Source: Cylindrotheca closterium
Taxonomy: Eukaryota > Bacillariophyta > Bacillariophyceae > Bacillariales > Bacillariaceae
Assembly: GCA_933822405.4 (NCBI GenBank)
Contig: CAKOGP040001847.1
Coordinates: 216,081-280,080, forward strand
DNA length: 64,000 nucleotides
Reading direction: 5' to 3'
This document shows, one piece after another, positions 19,980 through 30,219 of the stretch; positions within the stretch are counted from its first letter, which is position 1, and every line of letters begins with the position of its first letter. A program made the position numbers and the translations under genes. Under the pieces are notes generated by a model. The model had not been told where the DNA came from. It searched no databases and saw nothing but the letters and a program-made list of their open reading frames with translations.

Positions 19980-20414
19980 TCAATTGGGTACATTGCTGAG
20001 GACAGCATCTTGTTTATAAGAATGACCAGCAATAGCAGCGTGGTTCACCACTGTATGTTGATTGCTTGAAACAGTCGTAAAATGGGTGCCTGCTTCCTCT
20101 TCATGATCATTGCTGCTACTGGTGTTACTGCTATCCGCAGAGATAATAACCTTGCCAATATCAGGCATCTGTTCCTTCCCCAACGCTTCTTGAAGGACTG
20201 ACAAGGCGATTGATCGGCAATGAGTGTCATTTTCGCAGACTTGGAGGACTGCTTCAACAGCTGTCTTGAGGCCTGCTTCAAATCCTTTGCTGAATCCTTC
20301 GCCAGATCCTTTAGCAAGCCCTTCATCAAAACTCTTGCTGTATTGAGCCTGACGAATTGCTTCCACTCCATCGTTGATCATTGTGGAAGGCAATGACGGC
20401 GGTGGGTCAGTCAT
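19980..20414 (-). CDS. Small unknown protein, Q unit copy A
   Basis: 144 aa starting MTDPPPSLPS. A Gly/Lys/Phe repeat-like stretch reads GLAKGSGEGFSKGFEAGL, then a helical segment with two Cys (VLQVCENDTHCRS), then a Ser/Asn-rich acidic tail. No family recognised. After its stop, protein-like sequence continues in the same and another frame toward 19838 (e.g. SQLLAALSSKIQEW). The gene may be truncated, or have an unrecognised 3' exon, near the P/Q junction. Confidence 0.45.
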   Translation of the reverse strand: MTDPPPSLPSTMINDGVEAIRQAQYSKSFDEGLAKGSGEGFSKGFEAGLKTAVEAVLQVCENDTHCRSIALSVLQEALGKEQMPDIGKVIISADSSNTSSSNDHEEEAGTHFTTVSSNQHTVVNHAAIAGHSYKQDAVLSNVPN

Positions 20415-21498
20415 ACTGACGATGACAATGGTGTTGGATCACTTCTCCTTGTTGTACAGCTGCCTGATGAGAGTTCAATTGGATTGCACTTCAATGGCAG
20501 GTGGTTGCTGAAGTTTTGGCAAAGCTTTTGCCATTAAAGAAATGACGGCGCGCCATTCACTTGTAGCGGCTTTTCGGATCCATGCCAAGTAAAGGAAGGG
20601 CTATTTGGCTCCACTTTATTTTGCACGGTTATATTATATACATCCATCAGCCGCATCATCATCACTTCACTGGATGATATGTGTCCTTCCGAAAATGGTC
20701 TTGTTGACGCCTTGCTTGAGACGACACTTTAAAAATGAATAGCTGTATTTTCGAGAGCAATGAACACCAAGTTTGCTCCTTGATTTTTAACCTTCAGAGT
20801 GAGCCTTCATTCAATACTTTCGGCAATACAAAATCCAATCTCCTTCAAAGAACTGAAGATACCCCCCTGACATCAAAACAATGCTTGGTGGAAGCAGTGA
20901 TGGCTGTCACTACTTCATGTGCAAGATATCATTCTTGCACTGACGCATGCACAAGTTGTTGTACTTGTGCAAACGGTTTTATTTTCAGTAAATGTTAGAA
21001 ATAGAAAATAGGACGACTATCTTCAAAATAATCATTCAGATGCGAGTCATTAACTCTGCATTGTCCATGTGACCAATCAAGTCTACATGCACTGATGACT
21101 ACCTACTTCAGTTCCATAACTATAGTATCAACTATTCTGCACTCAATCAAAGTTGCAACAACAGTCAATCTAGATGGTTTACTGAAAAGAATGAACAATT
21201 CTGTTCACTATGTTATTGGTTGGTCATCGCGTCAATTCACTTTCATCAAGGAATCTGGAATCTCAAAAACCTCAGTCAAATATTATACCGCATATAATAT
21301 CTAACAGTTGGGAATTCCCAAATTCAAAACCCGGATCTACCTTTAGAGGCGAATATGAACCCGGATTTACCTTTAGATACCTGAAAGTACCCGGATTTAC
21401 TTTTAGAAACGTGACATGTTTTCGGATTTACGATGACAACGAGGTCATTTTTTCTAAAACGGAAGCTAAACTCGAATAAAACACACGGAACCCAAACA
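20415..21498. other. Intergenic within Q (copy A)
   Basis: Divergent promoter space between the small minus-strand gene and the DUF6824 gene. At about 21325-21410 there is a short degenerate repeat, three copies of a motif like acccggatttaccttt. An 87-codon plus-strand frame at 20735-20998 is Cys-rich and contains a direct/inverted ttgcac-gtgcaa cluster; it is not supported as a gene. The same layout recurs 5,576 bp downstream. Confidence 0.5.
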
Positions 21499-22415
21499 AT
21501 GAAGCTAGTCGCTGATGCTCATCATGTAAGAACATTAAAGCGCACTGGCCGAAGAAAAAACTGTTTGTTAATTATTGATTATACGTTTCCTTTCAGTTCT
21601 CTACATTCGCAGAAACACCACAGTCTGTGGCAGCTGTGTGGAAAGTACCGGTCGCTGCTATATCTTACGAAAAGCAGATTGATCGCGAAACCAATAGAAG
21701 CAAAAAAATGAAAGATCCCAAAGGACCGCCCATATATCAGCACGACGTAACTGTTTGTCGTCCTAACGACGTGGTGTTGGAACGGGGTGGATTCAGCAAT
21801 AAGCATCCCGGGAACAAAACACTCCGCAGAATTGTTCAACGTTGCAAGAAGTGGTACAAATTTCTAGAAGAGACCGAAAGACTTTTTGTTGTTGAGCATC
21901 TGATGACATGGTGTAACTTCACGCACCGAACATTCGTGGTGCGATTAAGAGCTGGCACAGCTTGGAAGGAAGCATCTAGAGAGGCTGCCCGTGAGAGCCT
22001 GCTGCATATGCTGCGTGAGAACAACACCAAGGCGAAGGGGATCAGGTCGAAGGGGGCCAAGAAGTCCCCATCTGAATTGGAAGGATTAGTCTGCGATGCC
22101 ATAAAGGATGCTACCGCTTCCGACAATCAAGAAACGCCTACCAAGAGTGCCGGAACAGTCGCGTCATTGCTAAATTTACCAAAATCGCCAACTATCCAGG
22201 CTGCAACTGCGGCATCTCACCCTGCACCCGTGGTTGTCAGTCCAACTTCCGACGAGAGCCAGGATGGTCTCGATAAATATATCTTTTCCGAGAACGACCT
22301 TTTCCCCGTCCCCAGACGAGTTGGAGACCCATTTTATTCCAACAGCTGTGAGACCGATGAACACGGCGCACCACCACCGTTTGGAATGACTTGCACAAAC
22401 ACTGTCGGAATCTGA
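21499..22415 (+). CDS. DUF6824-domain protein, Q unit copy A
   Basis: Two exons: 21499-21525 (MKLVADAHH) and 21597-22415. A 71-nt intron has donor GTAAGA and acceptor TTTCAG, phase 0, total 281 aa. The open frame alone would begin at a GTG, so the small first exon supplies the ATG. The motif PNDVVLERGGFSNKHPGN followed by a basic helical region and TAWKEASREAARESLLHML matches DUF6824, a domain expanded in diatoms with consensus DV.LGRGG...HPGN. The usual Gly of LGRGG is Glu here. The C-terminal half is Ser/Thr/Pro-rich, with GAPPPFG near the end. Function of the domain is not established; a nucleic-acid-related role is often guessed. Confidence 0.75.
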
Positions 22416-22832
22416 TAAAAGCAGAACCCAATTCTTTCTGAATTTTGAATGATCAAGCCTCGAGCTGTAGAGAGGGTAGAAATCATAATTATTATACATG
22501 TTTATTTATTTTTCAAAGATGCCTTCGCTATCCTGACTGTCATAATCATGGGAAATTGCCTGGAGGCCCATTTTCTTCTATAATAACAGCAGTCAGCAGC
22601 GAGACCGATGATTTCATCTATCCCGGTGAACACGGCGCACCACCACCGTTTGGAGTGACTTGCATAAACACTGTCGGAATCTGATAAAAGCAGAACCCAA
22701 TTCGTCATGAATTTTGAATGATCAAGCCTCAAGCTGTAGAGAGGGTAGAAATCATAATGATTATACGTGTTTATTCATTTTAAAAAGATGCCCTCGCGAT
22801 CCTAACTGTCATAATCACATAGGAAATTGCCT
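22346..22832. repeat. Direct repeat of the DUF6824 gene's 3' end (copy A)
   Basis: Two tandem copies of about 210-250 bp. The first starts in the final codons of the gene (GAPPPFG, TVGI-stop) and runs into the 3' flank. The second, from about 22600, again includes the same final codons and stop, followed by the same flank (gatcaagcctc, gtagagagggtagaaatcat, aggaaattgcc). The copies differ by scattered substitutions and small indels, so this duplication is older than the 5.6-kb array. Confidence 0.8.
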
Positions 22833-22868
22833 CGTCGTCAACACAACTTCGCATTTCAGTCCCACATA

Positions 22869-23813
22869 TCATGGCACATCAGTAAAGTTCCTTATGACGG
22901 GAGGAATTGTAAGAGCGTAGTACAAACGATCAGCTCTCCATCGAATGGGAGGGGTGTACTGATGAAACCCTTGACTTTCGAGCAAAAACTGAGAAGCAAT
23001 ATTCTTGGGATGGCATGTAGCCACAATGCGCTCAAATGGCTCGCCATCGGCGACTTTCTTCCGATCTTGGAACAACTCTCTTGCATGAGCCAGCAGATGT
23101 ATCATCCCCGCTGTTGCAAACCCTTTGCGCCAGTACTCTTGTCGTAACAAACCAGCAATTTCGGCAGTATTCTCTTCTTCACTAAGACCAAGTATCATGC
23201 AACCCAGAAAGGTATTATTTCCATCTGGTAAACGGACAGTAAATGCCGAAAATGGAAAGTTATCATCCCACCTCTTGCACCAAGTTTTCAGTCTCCCGGC
23301 GACATAATCACGACTCCTCACTTCGCCTTCACTATAGAGTTCCATTACCTTAGGCTGACTCCAGAGGTGATCGTAGTATTCGGTAAGATCAGATTCTTGG
23401 CAACGTTCAATCGCTATCACGGGGAGTTGAGGCAATCTTGTCAAAAATTCTTGCACCCCATGAACATATTCAGAATCCGTGAGGGAATTGGTTTCATCTT
23501 CGGATACTATGTTCCTGATTTCCTTCTTCAGCTTGGGTTTACGGTTCCGCTTTTGACTCATCTCCTCGGTCCACTTTCCTTCATCGACGTTCTTGATCCA
23601 TCTGCGAAATGCATCATCTGTTGGAGTGCTATCAGGGCCGCGCTCCTTTTCTAGTTCAGTGAGGAAGGGTTTTAATGACACGGAAAGATTTTCAACGTCG
23701 TCATAATTTAATTTGAATAATTTGAATCTTTTCACCAGCTTCACTTTCTCCTTGGCTGCAATCTCAGTCTTTCGCTTCTTTTTAATGTTTGCTTGACTGT
23801 CGCCAGGAGCCAT
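22869..23813 (-). CDS. GNAT-family N-acetyltransferase, Q unit copy A
   Basis: 314 aa. The first 115 residues are Lys-rich with no recognised fold. Residues about 120-310 form a GNAT domain of the RimJ/RimL type: VIAIERCQESDL at the start, AEIAGLLRQEYWRKGFAT as the acetyl-CoA-binding region (R/Q-x-x-G/A loop as RKGFA), and ATCHPKNIASQFLLESQGF as the C-terminal motif. By family it would transfer an acetyl group from acetyl-CoA to an amine on a protein or small molecule. The substrate is unknown. It converges on the DUF6824 gene and is identical in the second Q unit. Confidence 0.8.
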   Translation of the reverse strand: MAPGDSQANIKKKRKTEIAAKEKVKLVKRFKLFKLNYDDVENLSVSLKPFLTELEKERGPDSTPTDDAFRRWIKNVDEGKWTEEMSQKRNRKPKLKKEIRNIVSEDETNSLTDSEYVHGVQEFLTRLPQLPVIAIERCQESDLTEYYDHLWSQPKVMELYSEGEVRSRDYVAGRLKTWCKRWDDNFPFSAFTVRLPDGNNTFLGCMILGLSEEENTAEIAGLLRQEYWRKGFATAGMIHLLAHARELFQDRKKVADGEPFERIVATCHPKNIASQFLLESQGFHQYTPPIRWRADRLYYALTIPPVIRNFTDVP

Positions 23814-24643
23814 GGTGATCTATCTTCACGGTTACCAGGAATTTTGTGTACTGATCTCTGCCAGTTGATTTGGAAGAACAGTAGTTTGCAATGAAGTCAT
23901 ATTGTGTATCTGGTGAAAGTCTTCGTACAAATTATAGTATGGCAGTACACGTAGACTATACGGTATCTACATGCGTGTACCATAGTCAAGCAAAAGTTCG
24001 ATCACATTGACTAGAGTTGGCCGCACGGCCTTTTCGCCATTAGTCATTGTCCTCCTATACGAAGGACAGCTCAGTTTATTACAGTGGTTTGATTTTGATA
24101 CGTCTATTATCAATATCAATTCATTTTTCTTTCCCACCATCACCCACGATTCGTTCATGTTTCATGAGTCTATAGTCACGAGGGAATGAATGAACTTCCC
24201 CGCTTGCCATTCCATCATCGTGGGCATTGCAAAGCAAACATAATGAAATGAAATAGCTTATATCAATACTACTAATATAAATAGGATACATAGGATTGGC
24301 TGATGTTTTATTTTGCATCCATTGCTCTTATTTTTTTAAATTTTTATATAGTTCATCTTCGAACTTCTTGTTCCCATTCAAAGTTTGTATTATTGAAGGT
24401 CCGACCACTTTTGAGTGTCTTTGAGTGTCGTCACGAATAGTACTTAGAGCACTGGTCCATGCTATCTTCCTCTCATTTTCACCGAAGCTTTTATTTGTAT
24501 GTCCTCCTTAACTTACGCGACCACCTACTGCAATGCCTTCGTGCAGCAGTACCCCTGAGGGCCAACTCTTAAAGATCGAGTTGGCCTTGATGTTGCAGGA
24601 GGGTCAAACGGTAGAGGTAGATGAACATATGAGTCGCTCTTTT

Positions 24644-25313
24644 TTAAAAGCTCTCATTTTTAGAAGGATCCGTAGTATCCTTCAGGAAGGAAGTGTTGGC
24701 AAATAGGTTGCAGAGGTCCACGATGGAAGGGTCCTTAGACTTCTCGCAACTAGCTCGATACCTAGCAGAAGCAGCCGCAGATCTGAGTATGTACGACGGT
24801 GTCATTTTCTTTCTCAAATCAGTCATGGACAAAGGGGGGAGTCTCTAAGACAATGGATAATTCTTCCATTGACATGATCCCTTGATCAATGATACTGCTG
24901 GCATAAATGATAGTCACAGCAGCGACGAGGAGGGCAATGATGATGACACCAAACGTGGTCGAGTCCAATACCTCCATTGCAATCGATTGAGCGTCCTCAA
25001 GGGATAGCAACGGTGGAACTGCTGCTGAGACGAATGGTTCCTTCGTGGTGTAGGATTGCACTCCATCGAAAACATCTCTGACAAGAAATTCATGGTCAAA
25101 GCTTGGCCAAGCTGGAGCTGCAGCAAGCATGTCAGTGGCAACATATTCTAGCTTCTTGTAGACTGGTTGGTACTCGACTTGGAACTCTTGGTTGTATGCG
25201 TCGAGTTTCTGGATGAAGATTTTGATCTTGGAAAATATGGCAGTCGACACTTCTTGGGTGTATGCTTCGTACTGCTCATTTAAGAGTTCTGCCAAAGACA
25301 TGACGGACTCGTA
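24644..25313 (-). pseudogene. Truncated copy B of the secreted repeat-protein gene
   Basis: Same truncation and same G6 frameshift as copy A (main open frame 25301-24819, tail frame 24832-24644). It differs from copy A at two sites: Pro to Ser in KEPFVSA, and cgaaaac for caaaaac. Its right part matches copy A, while the left flank of this P copy matches the intact copy C. Confidence 0.85.
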
Positions 25314-25555
25314 GTCAATGGATTGCTTCCGGCGTTTCTGGTTCCCACAATAACGGCGACATCACTGTCAAAATCACTGTCTGGATGATCGTTCCTGGCA
25401 AAAGGCGCAACAATTAGCTGGCCGTGCAAGTTGTCTTCAGTTTCGGGTTGCTTTGGCTTGGGTACACTGCCACGTGCGCTGGAAACGGCCATTCTTGTAT
25501 TTTGCTGCTGAGGGCAGCCAGCAGCTGGCTTCTGATCTTCTTGAATCTCTCCACG

Positions 25556-25990
25556 TCAATTGGGTACATTGCTGAGGACAGCATCTTGTTTATAAGAATG
25601 ACCAGCAATAGCAGCGTGGTTCACCACTGTATGTTGATTGCTTGAAACAGTCGTAAAATGGGTGCCTGCTTCCTCTTCATGATCATTGCTGCTACTGGTG
25701 TTACTGCTATCCGCAGAGATAATAACCTTGCCAATATCAGGCATCTGTTCCTTCCCCAACGCTTCTTGAAGGACTGACAAGGCGATTGATCGGCAATGAG
25801 TGTCATTTTCGCAGACTTGGAGGACTGCTTCAACAGCTGTCTTGAGGCCTGCTTCAAATCCTTTGCTGAATCCTTCGCCAGATCCTTTAGCAAGCCCTTC
25901 ATCAAAACTCTTGCTGTATTGAGCCTGACGAATTGCTTCCACTCCATCGTTGATCATTGTGGAAGGCAATGACGGCGGTGGGTCAGTCAT
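25556..25990 (-). CDS. Small unknown protein, Q unit copy B
   Basis: Encodes the same 144 residues as the gene at 19980-20414. No recognised family. Confidence 0.45.
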   Translation of the reverse strand: MTDPPPSLPSTMINDGVEAIRQAQYSKSFDEGLAKGSGEGFSKGFEAGLKTAVEAVLQVCENDTHCRSIALSVLQEALGKEQMPDIGKVIISADSSNTSSSNDHEEEAGTHFTTVSSNQHTVVNHAAIAGHSYKQDAVLSNVPN

Positions 25991-27074
25991 ACTGACGATG
26001 ACAATGGTGTTGGATCACTTCTCCTTGTTGTACAGCTGCCTGATGAGAGTTCAATTGGATTGCACTTCAATGGCAGGTGGTTGCTGAAGTTTTGGCAAAG
26101 CTTTTGCCATTAAAGAAATGACGGCGCGCCATTCACTTGTAGCGGCTTTTCGGATCCATGCCAAGTAAAGGAAGGGCTATTTGGCTCCACTTTATTTTGC
26201 ACGGTTATATTATATACATCCATCAGCCGCATCATCATCACTTCACTGGATGATATGTGTCCTTCCGAAAATGGTCTTGTTGACGCCTTGCTTGAGACGA
26301 CACTTTAAAAATGAATAGCTGTATTTTCGAGAGCAATGAACACCAAGTTTGCTCCTTGATTTTTAACCTTCAGAGTGAGCCTTCATTCAATACTTTCGGC
26401 AATACAAAATCCAATCTCCTTCAAAGAACTGAAGATACCCCCCTGACATCAAAACAATGCTTGGTGGAAGCAGTGATGGCTGTCACTACTTCATGTGCAA
26501 GATATCATTCTTGCACTGACGCATGCACAAGTTGTTGTACTTGTGCAAACGGTTTTATTTTCAGTAAATGTTAGAAATAGAAAATAGGACGACTATCTTC
26601 AAAATAATCATTCAGATGCGAGTCATTAACTCTGCATTGTCCATGTGACCAATCAAGTCTACATGCACTGATGACTACCTACTTCAGTTCCATAACTATA
26701 GTATCAACTATTCTGCACTCAATCAAAGTTGCAACAACAGTCAATCTAGATGGTTTACTGAAAAGAATGAACAATTCTGTTCACTATGTTATTGGTTGGT
26801 CATCGCGTCAATTCACTTTCATCAAGGAATCTGGAATCTCAAAAACCTCAGTCAAATATTATACCGCATATAATATCTAACAGTTGGGAATTCCCAAATT
26901 CAAAACCCGGATCTACCTTTAGAGGCGAATATGAACCCGGATTTACCTTTAGATACCTGAAAGTACCCGGATTTACTTTTAGAAACGTGACATGTTTTCG
27001 GATTTACGATGACAACGAGGTCATTTTTTCTAAAACGGAAGCTAAACTCGAATAAAACACACGGAACCCAAACA

Positions 27075-27991
27075 ATGAAGCTAGTCGCTGATGCTCATCA
27101 TGTAAGAACATTAAAGCGCACTGGCCGAAGAAAAAACTGTTTGTTAATTATTGATTATACGTTTCCTTTCAGTTCTCTACATTCGCAGAAACACCACAGT
27201 CTGTGGCAGCTGTGTGGAAAGTACCGGTCGCTGCTATATCTTACGAAAAGCAGATTGATCGCGAAACCAATAGAAGCAAAAAAATGAAAGATCCCAAAGG
27301 ACCGCCCATATATCAGCACGACGTAACTGTTTGTCGTCCTAACGACGTGGTGTTGGAACGGGGTGGATTCAGCAATAAGCATCCCGGGAACAAAACACTC
27401 CGCAGAATTGTTCAACGTTGCAAGAAGTGGTACAAATTTCTAGAAGAGACCGAAAGACTTTTTGTTGTTGAGCATCTGATGACATGGTGTAACTTCACGC
27501 ACCGAACATTCGTGGTGCGATTAAGAGCTGGCACAGCTTGGAAGGAAGCATCTAGAGAGGCTGCCCGTGAGAGCCTGCTGCATATGCTGCGTGAGAACAA
27601 CACCAAGGCGAAGGGGATCAGGTCGAAGGGGGCCAAGAAGTCCCCATCTGAATTGGAAGGATTAGTCTGCGATGCCATAAAGGATGCTACCGCTTCCGAC
27701 AATCAAGAAACGCCTACCAAGAGTGCCGGAACAGTCGCGTCATTGCTAAATTTACCAAAATCGCCAACTATCCAGGCTGCAACTGCGGCATCTCACCCTG
27801 CACCCGTGGTTGTCAGTCCAACTTCCGACGAGAGCCAGGATGGTCTCGATAAATATATCTTTTCCGAGAACGACCTTTTCCCCGTCCCCAGACGAGTTGG
27901 AGACCCATTTTATTCCAACAGCTGTGAGACCGATGAACACGGCGCACCACCACCGTTTGGAATGACTTGCACAAACACTGTCGGAATCTGA
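27075..27991 (+). CDS. DUF6824-domain protein, Q unit copy B
   Basis: Duplicate of the copy A gene, with exons 27075-27101 and 27173-27991 and the same 71-nt intron. The predicted protein is identical to copy A, so the locus has two identical doses of this gene. Confidence 0.75.
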
Positions 27992-28408
27992 TAAAAGCAG
28001 AACCCAATTCTTTCTGAATTTTGAATGATCAAGCCTCGAGCTGTAGAGAGGGTAGAAATCATAATTATTATACATGTTTATTTATTTTTCAAAGATGCCT
28101 TCGCTATCCTGACTGTCATAATCATGGGAAATTGCCTGGAGGCCCATTTTCTTCTATAATAACAGCAGTCAGCAGCGAGACCGATGATTTCATCTATCCC
28201 GGTGAACACGGCGCACCACCACCGTTTGGAGTGACTTGCATAAACACTGTCGGAATCTGATAAAAGCAGAACCCAATTCGTCATGAATTTTGAATGATCA
28301 AGCCTCAAGCTGTAGAGAGGGTAGAAATCATAATGATTATACGTGTTTATTCATTTTAAAAAGATGCCCTCGCGATCCTAACTGTCATAATCACATAGGA
28401 AATTGCCT
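27922..28408. repeat. Direct repeat of the DUF6824 gene's 3' end (copy B)
   Basis: Same internal duplication as in copy A, carried along when Q was duplicated. Confidence 0.8.
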
Positions 28409-28444
28409 CGTCGTCAACACAACTTCGCATTTCAGTCCCACATA

Positions 28445-29389
28445 TCATGGCACATCAGTAAAGTTCCTTATGACGGGAGGAATTGTAAGAGCGTAGTACA
28501 AACGATCAGCTCTCCATCGAATGGGAGGGGTGTACTGATGAAACCCTTGACTTTCGAGCAAAAACTGAGAAGCAATATTCTTGGGATGGCATGTAGCCAC
28601 AATGCGCTCAAATGGCTCGCCATCGGCGACTTTCTTCCGATCTTGGAACAACTCTCTTGCATGAGCCAGCAGATGTATCATCCCCGCTGTTGCAAACCCT
28701 TTGCGCCAGTACTCTTGTCGTAACAAACCAGCAATTTCGGCAGTATTCTCTTCTTCACTAAGACCAAGTATCATGCAACCCAGAAAGGTATTATTTCCAT
28801 CTGGTAAACGGACAGTAAATGCCGAAAATGGAAAGTTATCATCCCACCTCTTGCACCAAGTTTTCAGTCTCCCGGCGACATAATCACGACTCCTCACTTC
28901 GCCTTCACTATAGAGTTCCATTACCTTAGGCTGACTCCAGAGGTGATCGTAGTATTCGGTAAGATCAGATTCTTGGCAACGTTCAATCGCTATCACGGGG
29001 AGTTGAGGCAATCTTGTCAAAAATTCTTGCACCCCATGAACATATTCAGAATCCGTGAGGGAATTGGTTTCATCTTCGGATACTATGTTCCTGATTTCCT
29101 TCTTCAGCTTGGGTTTACGGTTCCGCTTTTGACTCATCTCCTCGGTCCACTTTCCTTCATCGACGTTCTTGATCCATCTGCGAAATGCATCATCTGTTGG
29201 AGTGCTATCAGGGCCGCGCTCCTTTTCTAGTTCAGTGAGGAAGGGTTTTAATGACACGGAAAGATTTTCAACGTCGTCATAATTTAATTTGAATAATTTG
29301 AATCTTTTCACCAGCTTCACTTTCTCCTTGGCTGCAATCTCAGTCTTTCGCTTCTTTTTAATGTTTGCTTGACTGTCGCCAGGAGCCAT
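28445..29389 (-). CDS. GNAT-family N-acetyltransferase, Q unit copy B
   Basis: Encodes the same 314 residues as 22869-23813. Confidence 0.8.
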   Translation of the reverse strand: MAPGDSQANIKKKRKTEIAAKEKVKLVKRFKLFKLNYDDVENLSVSLKPFLTELEKERGPDSTPTDDAFRRWIKNVDEGKWTEEMSQKRNRKPKLKKEIRNIVSEDETNSLTDSEYVHGVQEFLTRLPQLPVIAIERCQESDLTEYYDHLWSQPKVMELYSEGEVRSRDYVAGRLKTWCKRWDDNFPFSAFTVRLPDGNNTFLGCMILGLSEEENTAEIAGLLRQEYWRKGFATAGMIHLLAHARELFQDRKKVADGEPFERIVATCHPKNIASQFLLESQGFHQYTPPIRWRADRLYYALTIPPVIRNFTDVP

Positions 29390-30219
29390 GGTGATCTATC
29401 TTCACGGTTACCAGGAATTTTGTGTACTGATCTCTGCCAGTTGATTTGGAAGAACAGTAGTTTGCAATGAAGTCATATTGTGTATCTGGTGAAAGTCTTC
29501 GTACAAATTATAGTATGGCAGTACACGTAGACTATACGGTATCTACATGCGTGTACCATAGTCAAGCAAAAGTTCGATCACATTGACTAGAGTTGGCCGC
29601 ACGGCCTTTTCGCCATTAGTCATTGTCCTCCTATACGAAGGACAGCTCAGTTTATTACAGTGGTTTGATTTTGATACGTCTATTATCAATATCAATTCAT
29701 TTTTCTTTCCCACCATCACCCACGATTCGTTCATGTTTCATGAGTCTATAGTCACGAGGGAATGAATGAACTTCCCCGCTTGCCATTCCATCATCGTGGG
29801 CATTGCAAAGCAAACATAATGAAATGAAATAGCTTATATCAATACTACTAATATAAATAGGATACATAGGATTGGCTGATGTTTTATTTTGCATCCATTG
29901 CTCTTATTTTTTTAAATTTTTATATAGTTCATCTTCGAACTTCTTGTTCCCATTCAAAGTTTGTATTATTGAAGGTCCGACCACTTTTGAGTGTCTTTGA
30001 GTGTCGTCACGAATAGTACTTAGAGCACTGGTCCATGCTATCTTCCTCTCATTTTCACCGAAGCTTTTATTTGTATGTCCTCCTTAACTTACGCGACCAC
30101 CTACTGCAATGCCTTCGTGCAGCAGTACCCCTGAGGGCCAACTCTTAAAGATCGAGTTGGCCTTGATGTTGCAGGAGGGTCAAACGGTAGAGGTAGATGA
30201 ACATATGAGTCGCTCTTTT

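Noticed and set aside
20735..20998. 87-codon Cys-rich plus-strand frame in Q (and its copy 5,576 bp on)
   Set aside because: Cys richness comes from a short ttgcac/gtgcaa repeat; there is no signal peptide or homology cue.
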